Assembly: GCA_947625765.1 (NCBI GenBank)
Contig: CANQPP010000013.1
Location: 1-53,873 of the forward strand
Direction of reading: 5' to 3'
DNA length: 53,873 nt
DNA from: an uncultured Clostridia bacterium
Lineage (GTDB): Bacteria; Bacillota; Clostridia; Christensenellales; UBA1750
The notes below the pieces were generated by a model. It did no database searches. It had not been told where the DNA came from and worked only from the letters and a program-made list of their open reading frames with translations. Below, in pieces: positions 50,642-53,873 of this stretch. Within the stretch, counting starts at the first letter, position 1. Each line of letters opens with the position of its first letter. The position numbers were made by a program, and so were the translations under genes.

Positions 50642-51789
50642 AGAAGGTCGCAAAGGTGTTTCTGATCGTCGGCCTGGCCCTGACGCTGGGCGGCGCCATC
50701 CTGGGCGCGGTGGGTCTCGTGTGGCACAGTGCAGAGGTGGACGCGGGCATGTACGACGGGAAGTATATCACCCGCCAAGGCACCACATTTAAACTGCGGT
50801 CAGTGGTCGACGAGGATAGAAAGGTCGAGGAACCCTATCAGAGCCTGTATATGTCCGTGGATATCTTTCAGGTCACCGTGCTGCCCAGCGAGGACGGGAC
50901 CACACACGTCCACGCGAAAAATGTGCCCGAGGGGTTTTTAAACCTGGAGGTCCACGACGGAACGCTGGTCCTGTCGCAAAACAGTACCGACTGGGGGCCG
51001 TTTTCCATGGACGGTTTCTTCACGAGCCTCTATGATCTCAAACCGGAGATCACGCTGTACTTGCCGGAGCAGCAATTAGAAGATGTGACTCTCTGGGCGA
51101 GCACGAGCGACATTCTATGGAAAACATCTATGTTCGCGGATTCGGTGAATTTGGACATCGGGGTCGGCGATATGGAGATCCAGGAGCTGCGGGCGGAGGA
51201 TGCCAGGCTTAACTCCAGCGCGGGGAACCTGCTCGTCTCCGGCGGCGAGGTCCGAAAGCTCCACGCGATCGGCGAGTCGGGCACGATGGACCTGCGCGCC
51301 TTGCACGTGGACGAGGCCGTCTTCGACGCGGGCGTGGGCGATATCCAGATCACGGACTGCGAGTTCGACAGGCTGGAGTACGACGGCGACATCGGCCGAA
51401 CGCAGATGGAGAACGTGAGCGTTCAGACGATGGCCGACATCCGCGCGGACATCGGGGACTTCGAGGGCCGGAACGTGAGCCTGAACAACGCGAAGATCGA
51501 GGCCAGCGTGGGCCAGCTGACGCTGGAAGGCGAGCTGCTGGGCGAATGCAGCGTGAAGCAGGACATTGGCGACGTGCATCTGACGCTTGCCAAGGATGTG
51601 CCGCTGGCCGTGAACGTCGCGAGCGTGGACCTGGGGCAGATCCGGGTGGAAGGCTCGAACGGCGGAGAGACGATCTATGGGGACGGGCTGCCGATGACGG
51701 TGAACGGAGGCTTCCTCAACGACAGCCAGGCGGAGAACAGCCTGACCGTGCGCGGCGGCATCGGCAACATGCGCATCGAGTTCAAGTAA
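50638..51789 (+). CDS. DUF4097-like beta-helix membrane protein (operon 2)
   Basis: A 383-residue protein starting at GTG 50638. It has an N-terminal membrane anchor (about 5-28) and an extracytoplasmic beta-helix-like domain with repeated G-D-I / G-D-M / G-N-L turns (I-G-V-G-D-M-E-I, A-G-V-G-D-I-Q-I, D-I-G-D-V-H-L). It is the counterpart of the gene at 27247 but lacks the tandem duplication. Function unknown; the operon layout PadR-HAAS-DUF4097 suggests an envelope-sensing module. Confidence 0.84.
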   Translation: MKKVAKVFLIVGLALTLGGAILGAVGLVWHSAEVDAGMYDGKYITRQGTTFKLRSVVDEDRKVEEPYQSLYMSVDIFQVTVLPSEDGTTHVHAKNVPEGFLNLEVHDGTLVLSQNSTDWGPFSMDGFFTSLYDLKPEITLYLPEQQLEDVTLWASTSDILWKTSMFADSVNLDIGVGDMEIQELRAEDARLNSSAGNLLVSGGEVRKLHAIGESGTMDLRALHVDEAVFDAGVGDIQITDCEFDRLEYDGDIGRTQMENVSVQTMADIRADIGDFEGRNVSLNNAKIEASVGQLTLEGELLGECSVKQDIGDVHLTLAKDVPLAVNVASVDLGQIRVEGSNGGETIYGDGLPMTVNGGFLNDSQAENSLTVRGGIGNMRIEFK

Positions 51790-51856
51790 GCCAAAAAAAC
51801 ACAAAACGAGCGGGGAGGGGCGAAAAACGTCCCTCCCTTTGCCGCGTGTGCGGGGT

Positions 51857-52003
51857 CTATTCCTCCTCGTCCGCCTGGCAGGCGGCGCAGACGCCGCTCT
51901 CCGTCAGGCAGTCCGCGCAGACCCATTGGCCGCAGCCGGGGCAGACGGTGAGAGCGCGCGTGTCCTCGGCGCGGGAACAGATAGAGCAATTCGCCTGGGC
52001 CAT
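51857..52003 (-). CDS. 48-residue four-CxxC zinc protein
   Basis: A tiny protein with four CxxC pairs (C-S-I-C, C-P-G-C, C-A-D-C, C-A-A-C), the spacing of a treble-clef or zinc-ribbon pair binding two zinc ions, and an acidic tail. ATG 52003 is supported by AAGGGAGGG seven bases upstream. It may be a small nucleic-acid or protein-binding factor; no partner is visible. It lies opposite to its neighbours. Confidence 0.75.
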   Translation of the reverse strand: MAQANCSICSRAEDTRALTVCPGCGQWVCADCLTESGVCAACQADEEE

Positions 52004-52045
52004 GAAGCATCCCTCCCTTTTTCCTAGCTTCCCCCAAAAACGGCT

Positions 52046-52074
52046 TTGCATGTGGGCCGCGGCTTTGCTATAAT
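52046..52074 (+). promoter_or_regulatory. Promoter of the RsmF-like methyltransferase gene
   Basis: TTGCAT (52046-52051), 17-base spacer, TATAAT (52069-52074) preceded by TGC (extended -10). Confidence 0.8.
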
Positions 52075-52116
52075 GAAAAAAATCACGGCAGGAAGATAAA
52101 AAAAGGGGGAAAGACC

Positions 52117-53394
52117 ATGGACGCAGGCGCGCTGCCGGAGGCGTTTGTGAAGGAGATGCAGGCCCTTTTGGGGCCGGAGGCGGAGGCGCTGCTGGCCGCC
52201 TTGACGGAGAGCCCCGTGCGCGGGCTGCGCCTGAACGGGCTAAAGAGAAGCGCCGCTTTGCGGGAGCGCTGCGCAGCCTTGCCCGCCGTGCCCTGGTGCG
52301 CGGACGGCTTCCTCGCGCCGGAGGAACTGAAGCCGGGGAAGTCGATCCTCTACGCGGCGGGGCTTTACTACATGCAGGAGCCCTCCGCCATGGCCCCGGC
52401 GGAGGCGCTGGCCGTCCGCCCCGGCGAGCGGGTGCTGGACCTGTGCGCCGCGCCGGGCGGCAAGACGGGACAGCTGGCCGCCGCGATGCAGGGCAAGGGC
52501 GTGCTGTTTGCCAACGAGCTGCACCCCGGCCGCGCCCGCGTTCTTCTGGAGAATCTGGAAAGGCTGGGCGTCGTGAACGCGGTGGTGCTGAACGAGACGC
52601 CGGAGCGGCTGCTGCGGCACTTCGGCCGCTGGTTCGACGCGGTGCTGGTGGACGCGCCCTGTTCCGGGGAAGGGATGTTCCGGCGGGACGAGGGGGCCGT
52701 GCGCGACTGGTCCTGGGAGAACGTGCTGGCCTGCAGAAGGAGGCAGGTGGAGATCCTGAGCTGCGCGGCGGGGCTGCTGCGGCCGGGCGGGCGGCTGGTG
52801 TATTCCACCTGCACGTTCAACCGGCAGGAGAACGAGGGGAGCCTGTGCGACCTGTTGGAAAAGGAGAAGGGGCTGGAACTGCTGGGCGAGGGCGTGCGGC
52901 TGATGCCCCACCGGGTGCGGGGCGAGGGGCAGTTTTACGCCTGTTTGCGGGATAAAGGTGAAGGAAAGATAAGCGTTCTGCCGCTTCTGCCTGCGAGCCC
53001 TGCGGAGAGGGACTGGGAGCGCCTCTCAAGGGAGCTGCTGCCGGAACCACTGCCGGGGAAACTTCTGCGCCACAAGGACGCGCTGAGCCTTACGCCCGAG
53101 GGAACGCCGGAGCTGAAGGGGCTGCGCGTGCTGCGGGCGGGGCTGCGCGTGGGCACGTTCAAGACGGGAAGGCTGGAGCCCGCCCACGCCCTGGCCATGG
53201 CGGAGGGAGGAAACTTCCTGCGCCGGGCGGAGCTGGACGAGATGCGGGCGGCGGCCTACCTGCGCGGGGAGGCGCTGCCGGGCGAACTGGAAGGCTGGGG
53301 CGCCGTGACCGCGGGCGGCTGGCCGCTGGGCCTGTGCAAGGGCAGCGGCGGACAAATGAAGAACCACTACCCGAAGGGGCTGCGGAACCCCTAA
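52117..53394 (+). CDS. RsmF/NOL1-NOP2-Sun family rRNA m5C methyltransferase
   Basis: A 425-residue enzyme that methylates cytosine-5 in 16S rRNA. SAM motif L-D-L-C-A-A-P-G-G-K-T (about 108-118), catalytic Cys in D-A-P-C-S-G-E-G-M-F (about 178-187) and the second Cys in Y-S-T-C-T-F (about 228-233) are intact. The last 120 residues form the RsmF-type PUA-like C-terminal domain, seen by G-L-R-V-L-R-A-G-L-R-V-G and H-Y-P-K-G-L-R. It is transcribed from its own promoter and ends about 130 bases before the rRNA promoter. Confidence 0.92.
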   Translation: MDAGALPEAFVKEMQALLGPEAEALLAALTESPVRGLRLNGLKRSAALRERCAALPAVPWCADGFLAPEELKPGKSILYAAGLYYMQEPSAMAPAEALAVRPGERVLDLCAAPGGKTGQLAAAMQGKGVLFANELHPGRARVLLENLERLGVVNAVVLNETPERLLRHFGRWFDAVLVDAPCSGEGMFRRDEGAVRDWSWENVLACRRRQVEILSCAAGLLRPGGRLVYSTCTFNRQENEGSLCDLLEKEKGLELLGEGVRLMPHRVRGEGQFYACLRDKGEGKISVLPLLPASPAERDWERLSRELLPEPLPGKLLRHKDALSLTPEGTPELKGLRVLRAGLRVGTFKTGRLEPAHALAMAEGGNFLRRAELDEMRAAAYLRGEALPGELEGWGAVTAGGWPLGLCKGSGGQMKNHYPKGLRNP

Positions 53395-53521
53395 AAAGAC
53401 GAACGATGGAAAGAAAAACGGGGAGATGTTCAAGCAAACCAGGACGAAATCCTGTGTTTTGCGGGAATGTTCGGGAAAAGAAATGGGCCCAAAAAAACTT
53501 AAAAAAAGCCGAAAAAAAGGC

Positions 53522-53551
53522 TTGACAGGCGAGGGGAAGAAGTGGTAATAT
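53522..53551 (+). promoter_or_regulatory. rRNA operon promoter
   Basis: TTGACA (53522-53527), 18-base spacer, TAATAT (53546-53551) preceded by TGG (extended -10). A leader of about 230 bases precedes the 16S gene; I see no tRNA in it and no clear boxA. Confidence 0.75.
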
Positions 53552-53788
53552 ACAGAAGCTGTCCGCAAGAAGGGCCCGCCGGAGACGGTTTGGGAAGCCT
53601 TCAAGAGGTCAGCGGGAACCTTGAAAACGATACAGGAAACGAGAAGGAAAAGCAAGGCAAGAAGCAACGGGAGAAGCCCGGAGGGCCTGCAAAAGGGTCT
53701 AAAGGGTGAAAGGCCTTAAGTTGATTCCAAAGATTCCGAAATAAGAGTATGTCAGCGGACGAGATAAGTCTGCGAGGATGAAACTTTT

Positions 53789-53873
53789 AAATATGAGAGT
53801 TTGATCCTGGCTCAGGACGAACGCTGGCGGCGTGCTTATCACATGCAAGTCGAACGGGGATAAGCGCTTCGGT
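53789..53873 (+). rRNA. rrs: 16S ribosomal RNA, 5' end (partial)
   Basis: AGAGTTTGATCCTGGCTCAG begins at 53796 and is followed by GACGAACGCTGGCGGCGTGC, the conserved start of bacterial 16S rRNA. Aligning A8 of E. coli to 53796 puts position 1 near 53789. The gene continues past the window. Confidence 0.97.

Noticed and set aside
53552-53788. tRNA gene in the rRNA leader
   Set aside because: No cloverleaf or TTCGA-type T-loop could be found by eye.

Overview
The window looks like part of the chromosome of a GC-rich, Gram-positive, anaerobic member of the Clostridia. Supporting signs are the sepF/divIVA division cluster of Firmicutes, a SpoIVB sporulation protease gene (here broken), a SigB/SigF-type sigma factor with an RsbW-like partner, a T-box leader, an anaerobic (radical SAM) sulfatase-maturating enzyme, a membrane pyrophosphatase, and purine-rich ribosome binding sites with TTGACA/TATAAT-type promoters. 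The last 85 bases are the 5' end of a 16S rRNA gene. I cannot place it to genus.

Layout. 1-2.9 kb: end of a NUDIX hydrolase, a cupin, two copies of a palindromic intergenic repeat, then on the minus strand an MBL-fold hydrolase and a C_GCAxxG_C_C protein paired with an Mrp/ApbC Fe-S carrier (to 3.8 kb). 4-6.4 kb: an RluA-type pseudouridine synthase and an anti-sigma/sigma pair. 6.5-12.9 kb: the cell-division cluster (HlyD-like membrane protein, YggS, SepF, YggT, YlmH, DivIVA, LspA, RluD-like), interrupted between ylmH and divIVA by a small Arr/ADP-ribosyltransferase-like gene and a duplicated 85-bp element. 13-18.7 kb: an enolase-superfamily dehydratase and a TPR / HEAT-like / HD / THUMP-methyltransferase series. 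18.8-25.4 kb: a small P-loop protein, threonine synthase, a sulfatase with its radical SAM maturase, 74-bp tandem repeats, and a spoIVB truncated immediately before its catalytic serine motif. 25.7-30.6 kb: a tyrosine phenol-lyase-like enzyme, then on the minus strand a PadR-HAAS-DUF4097 operon and AzlCD. 30.7-36.8 kb: T-box leader and a short alanyl-tRNA synthetase, a TolB-like propeller, a K+-dependent-type membrane pyrophosphatase. 36.8-44.5 kb: a 2'-5' RNA ligase-like protein and a carbohydrate locus with two related cytoplasmic GH5-type enzymes placed around a divergent XRE-regulator/57-residue-protein switch, followed by an LplB/LplC/LplA-type ABC importer without its ATPase. 44.5-53.9 kb: PepV-like dipeptidase, SWIM-SNF2 helicase, a second PadR-HAAS-DUF4097 operon, a 48-residue zinc protein, an RsmF-like rRNA methyltransferase, and the rRNA operon promoter and leader.

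The most unusual items are: (1) the XRE switch with two GTTGnCAAC operators on symmetric promoters and a tiny partner protein resembling the regulator's own C-terminal tail; (2) two paralogous PadR-HAAS-DUF4097 operons, one with a perfect 10-bp inverted repeat on its -10 box and the other with a 78-residue in-frame tandem duplication; (3) truncated spoIVB; (4) the Arr-like gene inside the division cluster; (5) paired hairpin repeats with length-compensated stems. No CRISPR array, transposase or tRNA gene was seen.
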